DNA from: Formosa sp. L2A11
Lineage (GTDB): Bacteria > Bacteroidota > Bacteroidia > Flavobacteriales > Flavobacteriaceae
Assembly: GCF_009796865.1 (NCBI RefSeq)
Contig: NZ_CP047028.1
Coordinates: 1-64,000 of the forward strand
Length of the DNA: 64,000 nt
Reading direction: 5' to 3'
The translations under genes were made by a program, and so were the position numbers. Positions 54,718 through 62,618 of the stretch are shown one piece after another. The notes beneath the pieces are model-generated. The model worked only from the letters and a program-made list of their open reading frames with translations, did no database searches and had not been told where the DNA came from. The first letter of the stretch is position 1. Every line of letters starts with the position of its first letter.

Positions 54718-54834
54718 TTACCCCAACCAACCATCGCGATCTAAACTTCTATACTGGATGGCTTCGCTTATGTGTGCTCCTTTTACATCTTCAGAATTTT
54801 CTAAATCCGCTATCGTTCTGGATACTTTAATCAT
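54718..54834 (-). pseudogene. yifB: 3' remnant of yifB/comM (Mg-chelatase-like AAA ATPase)
   Basis: The 38 codons before the stop (complement of 54718-54720) read [19 protein letters not shown] and [18 protein letters not shown], the exact C-terminus expected of YifB/ComM-family proteins. Homology stops at about 54833 and an in-frame TAG follows at 54841-54843. The other roughly 470 residues are absent, and a large serine recombinase gene begins 84 bp further on, reading away. This is the junction where the island disrupted yifB; the 5' part should lie at the other end of the island, outside the window. Confidence 0.88.
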
Positions 54835-54917
54835 TATTTTCTACATATAGCCGATAAAAAGTTTTTATCTTTATGATGAATTAAAGGTAAAACTTTAAAA
54901 TTAAATCAGTTATAAAA

Positions 54918-56426
54918 ATGGAGCACGCTGTAGCATATCTAAGAGTTAGTACAGAAGAGCAATCACTTGACAGACAATATGAAGAAGTAAAGGTCTTTGC
55001 TGAATCAAAAAATCTAAAGCTAGTTAAAATCTTTGAGGATAAAATTAGTGGGTCAAAAACTAAAGCGTCAGACAGAAAAGGTTTCAACCTCATGGAGAAA
55101 CACCTTAATAAAAACGCAGATATAAAACATATTTTAGTTTTAGAAATTTCTCGACTAGGAAGAAAGAATTATGATATTCAAACGGTAATTGAGAAATATA
55201 TTGAACTCGGTGTAAACATCCACATAAAAGATTTAGGACAATCTACACTTGATGAAAAAGGAAATAGGAATCTTGCAAGCGAATTAATTATATCTATGTT
55301 GGGTATCATGGCGGGTAATGAATCTCGTTTACTTTCGGATAGAATTAAATCGGGTAAGATGTCAAGAGCAAGACAAAACAAAGGATTTAATAGCAAGATA
55401 ATTGGATATAAAAAAGGGGAAGACGAAACTCCAATAATTGACGAAGAACAAGCACCATTAATTAGAAGAATTTTTGAATTAGCTTGTCAAGATATGGGTA
55501 TGAGAAGTATATCAAGCGTTATTCAATCTGAATTTGGTCAAAAATTTGCAATGGGAACTTTAGGTGGAATTATAAAAAACACGTTTCACAAAGGAGAGAG
55601 AAAATATAATGATTTGATATTAGAAGTACCTGCTATTGTTTCTCCAGAGATATGGGATAAAGCAAATAAATTAATACAATCGAGAAGCAAGTATGCTAGA
55701 AGAACGATTGTTAATCCAAATATAGTACAAGGTAAAATTTCATGTGGAGAATGCGGTAATATATTACATCAAAAAGTTATTCCTGATGCTAGATTAAATC
55801 AATTTATATGTAGTAATGATGATTGTAAAAATTCAATAAATCGCCCTTGGTTATTCACCATGGTAAAATTAGCTGTTGAAGAACATGGAAAACAGACAAG
55901 AGATAAACACGCTATTGAAAATTATAAAAACAAAATTTCATCAAATAAAGATATAATCAATCTTAATAAATTGGAGATAAAAAAGCGTGAAAAGAAATTA
56001 TCTAAAATTCGTTTAATGTATGTAGATGATGAGTTTACAAAAGAGGAATATCAAGAATTAACCAAAGATGTTAAAGATGAAATTAAATCTCTTACAACAA
56101 GGATAAACACGCTTAATGATGAGATTACAGCGTATAAAAATGCTTTAACAAATCCGATTGAACATTTTAGTAATGATTACACAGTATTAAAAGATGAAAT
56201 TAAAGATATCGTCCATAAAGTTGAAATATATAAAGATAGAGTTACAATCAATTTATTTGGTCACCGAATTTATGATTTACAAAAACCTAATAGTTCTAAA
56301 CTTGGCTGGATGAGTAGGAAGATAAAAGAGGGTATTGAAATAAAATTAGAGCTTCCATTAAGAAAACCAATATCGGATGAACAAGTCGAATTAATGAAAG
56401 ATGATTATATCCGTAACTTAAAATAA
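54918..56426 (+). CDS. Large serine recombinase (integrase) of the island
   Basis: The 502-aa protein has the resolvase-type catalytic domain: YLRVSTEEQSLDRQYEEV with the nucleophile Ser near residue 10, and later DLGQSTLDEKGNRNLASELI and ESRLLSDRIKSGKMSRARQ. Then comes a Recombinase domain (RRIFELACQDMGMRSISSVI), a zinc-ribbon with two Cys pairs (CGECGNILH and CSNDDC), and a long C-terminal coiled coil (about 320-415). This is the architecture of phage/ICE serine integrases, somewhat shorter than phiC31-type. It reads away from the yifB junction, so it almost certainly catalysed the insertion there. Confidence 0.95.
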   Translation: MEHAVAYLRVSTEEQSLDRQYEEVKVFAESKNLKLVKIFEDKISGSKTKASDRKGFNLMEKHLNKNADIKHILVLEISRLGRKNYDIQTVIEKYIELGVNIHIKDLGQSTLDEKGNRNLASELIISMLGIMAGNESRLLSDRIKSGKMSRARQNKGFNSKIIGYKKGEDETPIIDEEQAPLIRRIFELACQDMGMRSISSVIQSEFGQKFAMGTLGGIIKNTFHKGERKYNDLILEVPAIVSPEIWDKANKLIQSRSKYARRTIVNPNIVQGKISCGECGNILHQKVIPDARLNQFICSNDDCKNSINRPWLFTMVKLAVEEHGKQTRDKHAIENYKNKISSNKDIINLNKLEIKKREKKLSKIRLMYVDDEFTKEEYQELTKDVKDEIKSLTTRINTLNDEITAYKNALTNPIEHFSNDYTVLKDEIKDIVHKVEIYKDRVTINLFGHRIYDLQKPNSSKLGWMSRKIKEGIEIKLELPLRKPISDEQVELMKDDYIRNLK

Positions 56427-56464
56427 CGTGTTTTAAAAGCGTTTCTTTTTGATTAAATATACTT

Positions 56465-56506
56465 AGCCATGTTTTACTATATCCTTTGTTAAAACATGGC
56501 TTTCTT
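56465..56506 (+). terminator. Terminator of the serine recombinase gene
   Basis: AGCCATGTTTTA (56465-56476) and TAAAACATGGCT (56490-56501) form a perfect 12-bp stem followed by TTCTT. Confidence 0.85.
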
Positions 56507-56600
56507 ATGTTAAATGCCTATTCTCCTTGCTTAATGATGGGTAAGAATATTCTTATATTATATATTATTTAAATCCTTTTCTTTTTTTCTTCTTTTTTGT

Positions 56601-56747
56601 TTTCTTCTATTACATTGAGTACAGATTTACAAAAGTTAAATTTTAAGAAATTCTCTTTAAAAATCACTTGTAAAATTGCCAAATAAAATCATTTGTTAAC
56701 ACATTGATTTTTAACGATATAATGTTGACTCAATGTAATAGAAGAAA
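56601..56747. repeat. 20-bp perfect inverted repeat enclosing 107 bp
   Basis: The arm TTTCTTCTATTACATTGAGT (56601-56620) recurs as an exact inverse at 56728-56747. The 107 bp between are AT-rich and non-coding. It lies between the recombinase terminator and the next gene, 50 bp before that gene's ATG. It could be an invertible switch, an operator pair or part of a recombination site. Confidence 0.85.
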
Positions 56748-56797
56748 GTAGTGCAAAGACAATCTGAAAAAAGTAAAACTTAAAAATCTACAACATC

Positions 56798-57040
56798 ATG
56801 GCAAATTACGTGAATGAAAGTAAGACCACCGAACGTGGATTAGCACTCTTAGGATTATATTCAAATCATAGAAGAGTCATCCCGAGCATAGACATATTTG
56901 TGAGCGACTATTTTAAAATAGCTTCTCCATCCATGTCTAATAGAACATTGATTAGGGAGACCACGACCATACTAAAAGAAATTTATGAGGGATATAAAAA
57001 ATGCCCTGATACAAAAATATCGATTTCCATAGTACTTTAA
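56798..57040 (+). CDS. Small hypothetical protein (80 aa)
   Basis: No family recognised. The protein (MANYVNESKTTERGLALLGLYSN, then YFKIASPSMSNRTLIRETTTILKEIYEGYKKC) is soluble and slightly basic, with predicted helices. It is preceded by the 20-bp inverted repeat structure and followed by a long hairpin terminator, so it forms its own transcription unit. Confidence 0.65.
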   Translation: MANYVNESKTTERGLALLGLYSNHRRVIPSIDIFVSDYFKIASPSMSNRTLIRETTTILKEIYEGYKKCPDTKISISIVL

Positions 57041-57101
57041 ATTTCTGTTTTTAATTTAGTTTTAATTAAACTGTTTCCAGTTTATGGTTTAGCTGGAAGC
57101 T

Positions 57102-57157
57102 AGAAACCTACGTACGCCAAGCATTTTGACATAGATGTTTGGCGATGGTTTCTTTTT
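57102..57157 (+). terminator. Long hairpin terminator after the 80-aa gene
   Basis: AGAAACC pairs with GGTTTCT and, further in, CGCCAA with TTGGCG, followed by a T-run. The stem is bulged. Confidence 0.75.
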
Positions 57158-57399
57158 ATATCAGATTTTTAAATCTCGAGTATTCAAAACATTATTAAAT
57201 AATGTTTTTTGATATGATAGATGAGTTCTACTAAGTTTTTAGGTAATTATGACATAATAATGTAGCAAAAAATTTAAAACGTTTAAAAACGCTTTAAAAC
57301 AATTTGCACACTAAATTTTTATAATGGCTTTATGAAAGGATTAGAAATAATATGTTTTAAATTCTGTATTTAAATATTTGACTTTATGAAATGAATTTA

Positions 57400-57675
57400 A
57401 AAGAGTGTGAACCTGACGAAGTCAAAAAGGTTCACTTCCTCTAATTGTTTTATTGTAATGATATCTGAATTTTTATGAAAGATATTATTATTATGAAATA
57501 ATATATACATTAACTTTAATGGTGTGAACTCTCATGAAGTCAACAATAATGTGAGATAAACTACCGTATTAAAAATTATTCACAACATTAATTTTAATGG
57601 TGTGAACTTTTGAAACGCATAGTATCAGTGAGATTAACCGCTGTATCAAAAAATATGCAATTTCTATAAATAAAT
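57400..57675. repeat. Diverged direct repeats with GTGTGAAC blocks
   Basis: Two copies of a ~78-bp unit, starting CATTAA-TTTAATGGTGTGAAC at about 57509 and 57587, are in tandem. A further related block GTGTGAACCTGACGAAGTCA lies at about 57405. Identity is moderate. The rest of 57041-57720 is AT-rich with no open reading frame. Confidence 0.6.
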
Positions 57676-57720
57676 TATCAATTATAAACGGCTCTTCATG
57701 GAGCAAAAATCAATTTAACA

Positions 57721-57957
57721 ATGAATGGTGAGAACACAAAAAAACAAACACACTATTACCTTTTCGCAGGAAAGCGTTATGAAAATATGAAAGATTGTCG
57801 AGAGGCAATCGGAGATGGAGTAAGCTCTAAATTTTTCAGACATTTAGTAATTAATGGAGTAGTACAGAAAGTACAAAAGGACGTCCACATAGACGCCGAA
57901 TCAAAATCCCAAAGAAGAGAAACAAATGAATATAAAAAACAAAAAAAGACCGCCTAA
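57721..57957 (+). CDS. Small hypothetical protein (78 aa)
   Basis: No family recognised. The basic, Lys/Gln-rich protein includes HYYLFAGKRYENMKDCREAIGDGVSSKFFRHLV, possibly a small DNA-binding fold, and a charged C-terminus. It overlaps the next gene by 32 bp, so the two are translationally linked. The upstream region holds the GTGTGAAC repeats, which may be its operators. Confidence 0.6.
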   Translation: MNGENTKKQTHYYLFAGKRYENMKDCREAIGDGVSSKFFRHLVINGVVQKVQKDVHIDAESKSQRRETNEYKKQKKTA

Positions 57958-58513
57958 GCAGAATTTTGATATTGAATTTTTTAAAATTGACGATAGTAAT
58001 TTAACCAGAATAGAACAATCAATTTTAAAAACAATTCTCAACTGCCATAAAGCAAATTGTAAGAGAGAATATGAAAATATCTTGAATGATGACCTATGCA
58101 AATTCTCTAAAATAAGTGAAAATTCTATGCTTAAATATAGAAAATCACTAGAGCAAAAGAAATTTTTCACAATAGAAAAAAAGCGTGTTGGTAAATCGTT
58201 TGTATTGATATATAAACCCAATTGGAGTAAACTCGAAAGACTAAATTTCATCAAGACACATACGAAAAGTGAATTCTCTCCTGTCTTCAAAAAGAAAGAT
58301 TCGGAACCAAGTTTAAAAAATGGTGATGAATTAACGTTGGAAAACACCAAGGATTTCGATGATGAGAAGACTTACAATGTCAAGATAATCTCTAATAGTT
58401 CAAATAGTAATCAGATGAAAACTATGTACGGAAGAGATATAAAGAGAGCATTAAAAGCTGAAGATAATAGATTGAAATATGGAGAGAGAGAAAATATTTA
58501 TAAGTTAAAATAA
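57926..58513 (+). CDS. Probable winged-helix DNA-binding protein of the island
   Basis: The 195-aa product has a helix-turn-helix-like core near residues 26-95 (LTRIEQSILKTILNCHKAN, LCKFSKISENSMLKYRKSLEQKKFFTIEKKRVGKSFVLIYKP) whose layout of two helices and a beta-wing resembles phage replication initiators or MarR-like proteins. The C-terminal half is charged and probably disordered. This is a structural guess from pattern only. It lies in a small transcription unit with the preceding gene and ends in a terminator. Confidence 0.6.
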   Translation: MNIKNKKRPPKQNFDIEFFKIDDSNLTRIEQSILKTILNCHKANCKREYENILNDDLCKFSKISENSMLKYRKSLEQKKFFTIEKKRVGKSFVLIYKPNWSKLERLNFIKTHTKSEFSPVFKKKDSEPSLKNGDELTLENTKDFDDEKTYNVKIISNSSNSNQMKTMYGRDIKRALKAEDNRLKYGERENIYKLK

Positions 58514-58555
58514 CACACACAAAACACACCTATTACCTTATGTCATGGGGTAGTA

Positions 58556-58596
58556 TTAAAGGGCGATTCCATTAATTTGGGTCGCTCTTTTTCTTT
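58556..58596 (+). terminator. Terminator after the winged-helix gene
   Basis: TTAAAGGGCGA and TCGCTCTTTTT arms form an imperfect stem, followed by T-rich sequence. Confidence 0.7.
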
Positions 58597-58613
58597 TATA
58601 AAAAACTAAGATA

Positions 58614-58823
58614 ATGCAAAATATAATTTTAAACGAAAACGAAACATCGGTTTATCTAGCGATATCAAATCAGCTAGAAAGGCCTAACAGGTTTCAACAA
58701 ATTTCTGATGAAAAAATAATAGAGGAAAGTGGAATTGAACCAGATGGACTAATCCCGATTATAAAGAAACTCGTTTTAAATGGATTCATCCAAAAAGAAA
58801 ATGGATGCTATCGTGTTGAATAA
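58614..58823 (+). CDS. Small winged-helix-like protein (69 aa)
   Basis: The sequence SVYLAISNQLERPNRFQQISDEKIIEESGIEPDGLIPIIKKLVLNGFIQKENGCYRVE fits a compact winged helix (in segments: a helix, an IIEESGI recognition region, and a beta wing NGFIQKENGCYRV). It may be a regulator of the island. It precedes the next gene by 14 bp. Confidence 0.6.
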   Translation: MQNIILNENETSVYLAISNQLERPNRFQQISDEKIIEESGIEPDGLIPIIKKLVLNGFIQKENGCYRVE

Positions 58824-58837
58824 ATAAAATCAAAATT

Positions 58838-59506
58838 ATGAGTAACGAAATACAATTAAAAAAGCAAATCCCTTTAATGACCAATGACAGTTTAAAGGCG
58901 AAATTAGAATCAACCTGTAATATTATATTAGAAAAGATTGATACAGCAGTAAAACGCAGTAAAACGGACTTAGGAATCGATTTAAGCAATACTAATTACA
59001 CAAAAGGATTCATAAAAAAATATAGTAAGTCAGAGGATAGCGAAAATATAGAATTTCAAAATGAATTACTCTTCATGAAATTTGAAAAGGAATTATCAAA
59101 CTTTCAAAACGATTATCCAAGTGTTATCAAATCGAAAGCATTAGAAATGTTCAGCACCGATGAGGATAGAGAAAAAGCTAAAAGCATTATAAACCTATAT
59201 GCTTCAATAAATCATAACATTAAACAACTAAGAATAGATGGACTTGATTTAGACACTTTCATTCTAGGAAATGAATTTATCTGGAATACGAAGATTGATA
59301 CCAAGATTCGAAAAGCGACCACCACCTATTGCAAATCACAAAAGCAAGTAGATTTACTAGGTGTGGCTGAAAAAATTAGCGAAATAATTTTACACGCTCA
59401 AAAGATAGGATTGCTAGCTAATGACCGATTAGGAGTAAATGGTAGTAATCTCGTGGATATCGATACTGGTGAAATCAGATACAATGTAATTGGCTCGATT
59501 GAATAG
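58838..59506 (+). CDS. Hypothetical protein of the island (222 aa)
   Basis: No family recognised. Helical and polar, without membrane segments; central part IINLYASINHNIKQLRIDGLDLDTFILGNEFIW, C-terminal NDRLGVNGSNLVDIDTGEIRYNVIGSI. It shares an operon with the 69-aa winged-helix gene upstream and lies before the tail-tube-like gene. A structural or packaging role is possible by position only. Confidence 0.65.
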   Translation: MSNEIQLKKQIPLMTNDSLKAKLESTCNIILEKIDTAVKRSKTDLGIDLSNTNYTKGFIKKYSKSEDSENIEFQNELLFMKFEKELSNFQNDYPSVIKSKALEMFSTDEDREKAKSIINLYASINHNIKQLRIDGLDLDTFILGNEFIWNTKIDTKIRKATTTYCKSQKQVDLLGVAEKISEIILHAQKIGLLANDRLGVNGSNLVDIDTGEIRYNVIGSIE

Positions 59507-59590
59507 CCAAATCAAAATATTCCCTTAACAAATAGATAATCGAGGGATATCTCATATAGCTATATGGGAACTAATTATTAATAAATAAAT

Positions 59591-60160
59591 ATGTCAAATT
59601 GTAATGGCTTATTAACAAAAGGTATCGGAAGAGATTGCGATACGGTTAACGCTGCTGTAGGCGTTGATAAGGATTTAATCCTAGTAAATTATGAAGATTT
59701 CGATAGAGAACTTACGTTTAATACTAGAGAGATCACAGACAGTAACAAAAACTTAGGTGGTTTAACAGCAATCGAATTAAAACAAGGTGCTGTACAATAC
59801 ATTTTCGAGGGTACAGATTACAGCGTAATTCCTAATATCACATCGGAGGTAAAAGATGATGGAGATTCATGGTTTTTACATTCATTAGCATTTACTGTTT
59901 ACAGCAAAAAAGCTGACGATAGAAAAACATTAGAGAGTTTAGCAGAATCAAGAGTGATAGCAATCGCAGTAGATAGGTCTACAGGGTTATACGAATTATT
60001 CGGAGCTGACCAGGGATTAAAGTTAAGTGGATTAGAAAGAGCCTATACGGGTGCACAAAATTCAAACTTTTATACGATTACTATCGCAACACCTGATGTA
60101 GCGGTTATTCGTGAATCTACGATTGGAGAGTTAGCCGTTGGTGTTAATACAGCAGTTTAA
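59591..60160 (+). CDS. Phage tail-tube-like structural protein (tentative)
   Basis: The 189-aa protein starts MSNCNGLLTKGIGRDCD. From memory, an N-terminal Cys-rich CNGL...GRDC pattern with a following beta-rich body (ITDSNKNLGGLTAIELKQGAVQYIFEGTDYS) occurs in structural (tail-tube-like) proteins of Bacteroidota phages and phage-like particles. It has its own leader (84 bp) and a very strong terminator, suggesting high, independent expression as for a major structural protein. No capsid, portal or tail-assembly gene is next to it, so the role is uncertain. Confidence 0.5.
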   Translation: MSNCNGLLTKGIGRDCDTVNAAVGVDKDLILVNYEDFDRELTFNTREITDSNKNLGGLTAIELKQGAVQYIFEGTDYSVIPNITSEVKDDGDSWFLHSLAFTVYSKKADDRKTLESLAESRVIAIAVDRSTGLYELFGADQGLKLSGLERAYTGAQNSNFYTITIATPDVAVIRESTIGELAVGVNTAV

Positions 60161-60180
60161 CGTCCTCTAAGAAATAAGGA

Positions 60181-60217
60181 ACTCTAATAAGGAATATGCT
60201 ACTTATTAGAGTCTCTT
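60181..60217 (+). terminator. Strong terminator after the tail-tube-like gene
   Basis: ACTCTAATAAG (60181-60191) and CTTATTAGAGT form a perfect 11-bp stem with a ten-base loop, followed by CTC and T8. Confidence 0.92.
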
Positions 60218-60234
60218 TTTTTAATTAAAACAAA

Positions 60235-60633
60235 ATGAGAGTTATGAAAAGAAACGATTATAGAAAGAGGTTGTCGAAAGAAGCTAGAGAGGATTATTAT
60301 ATAATCACCAATAAATTACAACAGGTATTAAAAAACTTTGATTTCATAGCTAAGAAGGATGTAAGAATCTTCATAGAGTCGAACGGTGATTATGTAAGTT
60401 TAAATAAATTCCCCTATGAGCCGTATAATGAGGTACTGCTAATATTTGCCCAAATCGAAAAGGATAAACTACCACGTAATAAACAAGTTGATTACAAAAA
60501 ATTCAGAGCAAGTGTAATGAATAAAGTGATTATGTATATCCACAAAGGGAAAAAGGAAAGGGTTCCAATATATAGACCTAGAAGAAAAAGGATTGGAACG
60601 GAGAAAATTAATATAGGAGAGTACCTAAATTAA
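60235..60633 (+). CDS. Small basic hypothetical protein (132 aa)
   Basis: No family recognised. Strongly basic: KRNDYRKRLSKEAREDYY at the start and IYRPRRKRIGTEKINIG at the end; a central YVSLNKFPYEPYNEVLLIF. It may bind nucleic acid. The true start may be the second ATG at 60244. It follows the terminator of the tail-tube-like gene and precedes the iteron-like region. Confidence 0.6.
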   Translation: MRVMKRNDYRKRLSKEAREDYYIITNKLQQVLKNFDFIAKKDVRIFIESNGDYVSLNKFPYEPYNEVLLIFAQIEKDKLPRNKQVDYKKFRASVMNKVIMYIHKGKKERVPIYRPRRKRIGTEKINIGEYLN

Positions 60634-61184
60634 ATAAGGTTACAATAAAAAAAATCAAGAGAAAGAATACACCAATCATATAGACAAATCATATAGGATA
60701 ACATAGAGGAAGTATAAAGCGTTTTTCTTTGTTTTAATAGGTTTTTCCCAATGGTTTTATCAAACATGAATATTTATACGAGATTTGAATTAAAATGGTA
60801 TAAAACGCTTAATTTCAAGTCCTGTGTAAGCTACACTAGATAAAGGATAAATTATTTAAAATCACTGTGTTACAAAACATTATATGAAATCCTGATTTTG
60901 CCAGTGGGGGCGCAAAATTTTTTTTTATTTTCCAAAATCATTTTGTGATATTATTTTTCTCTCAAACCACACCCCACGTATAAAAAATTAATATCACAAT
61001 TGGGATTCTTTTTCTCTATCGTGACACCAGTCATGAGAAAAAAATTCTATCACAAATACGATATTAATTTTTTATCATGAATAACACCACGAGTAGAAAA
61101 TTCTATCATACTCCCCCATTCTATTTCTCTATCACTTTACAAAATCACAGAGAGAAATAATATCAATCCAAAAACACCAAAAAT
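60634..61184. repeat. Non-coding region with inverted repeats and iteron-like motifs
   Basis: No open reading frame. An outer inverted pair is TGATATTATTTTTCTCTC (60946-60963) against GAGAGAAATAATATCA (61150-61165). An inner exact 14-bp pair is AAAAAATTAATATC (60982-60995) against GATATTAATTTTTT (61060-61073). TTCT(CT)ATC-A/G blocks occur in direct orientation at about 61013, 61045, 61101 and 61123. This resembles an origin, partition or packaging site, but I cannot prove which. Confidence 0.6.
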
Positions 61185-61472
61185 ATGAGTGAAGAAAAAA
61201 AATCAGTCGGAAGACCAAGAAAATACGATAGAGCTCCAGATGATGTTCTAATACGTAGAAAAATGACAGGTGTCCTATCTAACTATTTTACGTCAGGACA
61301 ATTTGTCGAAGATATGGAACTAGGTAAGGCTGGAGATAAAAGAATGAAAATTCATTTAGACTTACTTCCCTATGTCCTATCAAAGAAAGAGAGTATAAAA
61401 TCATTAGTCCAAGGACTGGATGAAAAAGAGACCGACGACCTAGTTAAACGAATTAAAGCAGAAATAAAATAA
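61185..61472 (+). CDS. Small protein, possibly terminase-small-subunit-like
   Basis: The 95-aa protein begins with an AT-hook-like SVGRPRKYDRAPDD and has HLDLLPYVLSKKESI in the second half, a pattern I recall from small DNA-binding proteins (terminase small-subunit-like) of Bacteroidota phages. The assignment is weak. Its stop overlaps the start of the next gene (TAATG). It lies directly downstream of the repeat cluster, so it may act on it. Confidence 0.45.
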   Translation: MSEEKKSVGRPRKYDRAPDDVLIRRKMTGVLSNYFTSGQFVEDMELGKAGDKRMKIHLDLLPYVLSKKESIKSLVQGLDEKETDDLVKRIKAEIK

Positions 61473-61651
61473 TGAGTTTAAAAGCTATCAGAAAAAAGTT
61501 GGAGGATTCCGAGATTATCGAAAACGATGGACCAAAAATAGTTTATCAACGTGGAGATAAGTACTACAGCGACATCCAAGGCGTGATTGAAATCCCCATT
61601 GAGCAAATCGAGGAACACCAACCAACCGTCCTACGATTTACAAAACAGTAA
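61472..61651 (+). CDS. Short hypothetical protein (59 aa), coupled to the previous gene
   Basis: The ATG at 61472 overlaps the TAA of the 95-aa gene. The product (MSLKAIRKKLEDSEIIEND, then GDKYYSDIQGVIEIPIEQIEE and a C-terminal VLRFTKQ) is 59 residues, soluble, with no recognised family. The coupling supports it as real. Its TAA is part of the first TAAACGTTTA palindrome (61649-61658). Confidence 0.6.
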   Translation: MSLKAIRKKLEDSEIIENDGPKIVYQRGDKYYSDIQGVIEIPIEQIEEHQPTVLRFTKQ

Positions 61652-61760
61652 ACGTTTAGAGTGTACGTTAAAAGTTAATATCACTTATATCAATTATGCA
61701 TTGATTAGGCGACTAAAACCGTAGATAATATCCTAAACGTTTACACACCCTAAACGTTAA
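61649..61760. promoter_or_regulatory. Cluster of TAAACGTTTA-type palindromes
   Basis: TAAACGTTTA occurs perfectly at 61649-61658 and 61734-61743, and as TAAACGTTAA at 61751-61760. The outer pair is in a larger inverted repeat, AACGTTTAG-N-GTGT (61651-61664) against its inverse at 61745-61758. This looks like operator sites for a dimeric regulator in front of the gene at 61836. Confidence 0.6.
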
Positions 61761-61835
61761 TAACAATATTAACCAATCTGATTTTGGTAACCGCACTACT
61801 CCAAAATTGGGTTGGCTTAATTAATAAATACAAAT

Positions 61836-62156
61836 ATGACACCAGAACAATCAAGGTTAGTTAACCTAGCCGTAGGTCTTATCAATAAGACCAAACCTAT
61901 TAACAGCGCACCTAAGGAAGATAATTCGTTAGACGAGCGTCAAAAACGTTTCCTTGATATAGTTGGAAAGGACTTGCAAGAGGATGAAAGAGAACAGCTA
62001 GAAACAAAGATTAAGTCCAATCCTGAGGTAATGGGTAATTACCAAAAGCGAAATATGCTAAAGGATGGAAAGACCAATAGATTATTAAATAGCAGACACT
62101 TTGCCTTTAACGTGGATTACCCATCAAGGGGATTCAAAGACGTGATTGCAAAATAA
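61836..62156 (+). CDS. Hypothetical protein of the island (106 aa)
   Basis: No family recognised. Soluble and charged: DNSLDERQKRFLDIVGKDLQEDEREQLETK in the middle and RLLNSRHFAFNVDYPSRGFKDVIAK at the end. A hairpin (CCAAT..TTTTGG against CCAAAA..TTGG, 61773-61816) and the TAAACGTTTA palindromes precede it, so it is probably regulated. It ends in a terminator. Confidence 0.6.
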   Translation: MTPEQSRLVNLAVGLINKTKPINSAPKEDNSLDERQKRFLDIVGKDLQEDEREQLETKIKSNPEVMGNYQKRNMLKDGKTNRLLNSRHFAFNVDYPSRGFKDVIAK

Positions 62157-62169
62157 TTGTGGTAAAATT

Positions 62170-62206
62170 AGGAATTGACATATCATGTGTTGATTCCTTT
62201 TTTTTA
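62170..62206 (+). terminator. Terminator after the 106-aa gene
   Basis: AGGAATTGACA and TGTTGATTCCT form an imperfect stem, followed by T8. Confidence 0.8.
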
Positions 62207-62618
62207 CCTGTATGATTGAGAATAATACATTTTGATAAATTAACTTAATGAAATGATTTATCTCTCTTCATAAAGCCTAATACTTTAAATAATTGATTGT
62301 TTTTAAATGTTTTTACAAAGGTATTTATCAAACTTGGATAAGTATATCATTTTGAAAATACAATTCAGTAAAACGCTTTATAACAGATATTTGACAAGGT
62401 TTTTCAGAATAAAAAATCAGTATAAAAGCACTAAAAAATTTCGTTGAAATCAACCGATTACATGTATTTGGTGATATTCAATGGATTGTCTTTAATCATA
62501 AAAACAAAATACTTTAACTAAAGGTTATCATTGTCAATTTGATTATTAATAATAATCAGTACATTTAACAAAAGAGAATAATTAGGCAAAATTATAACTA
62601 CTATTTTAATATTAATAA
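62207..62618. other. Intergenic region before the soluble/membrane gene pair
   Basis: About 410 bp of AT-rich sequence; no open reading frame, repeat or RNA gene is supported. It presumably holds the promoter of the pair. Confidence 0.35.

Noticed and set aside
54513..54734. Reverse 73-aa frame with a hydrophobic stretch
   Set aside because: It overlaps the end of the yifB remnant in another frame and begins inside it; no promoter or conserved pattern is seen.
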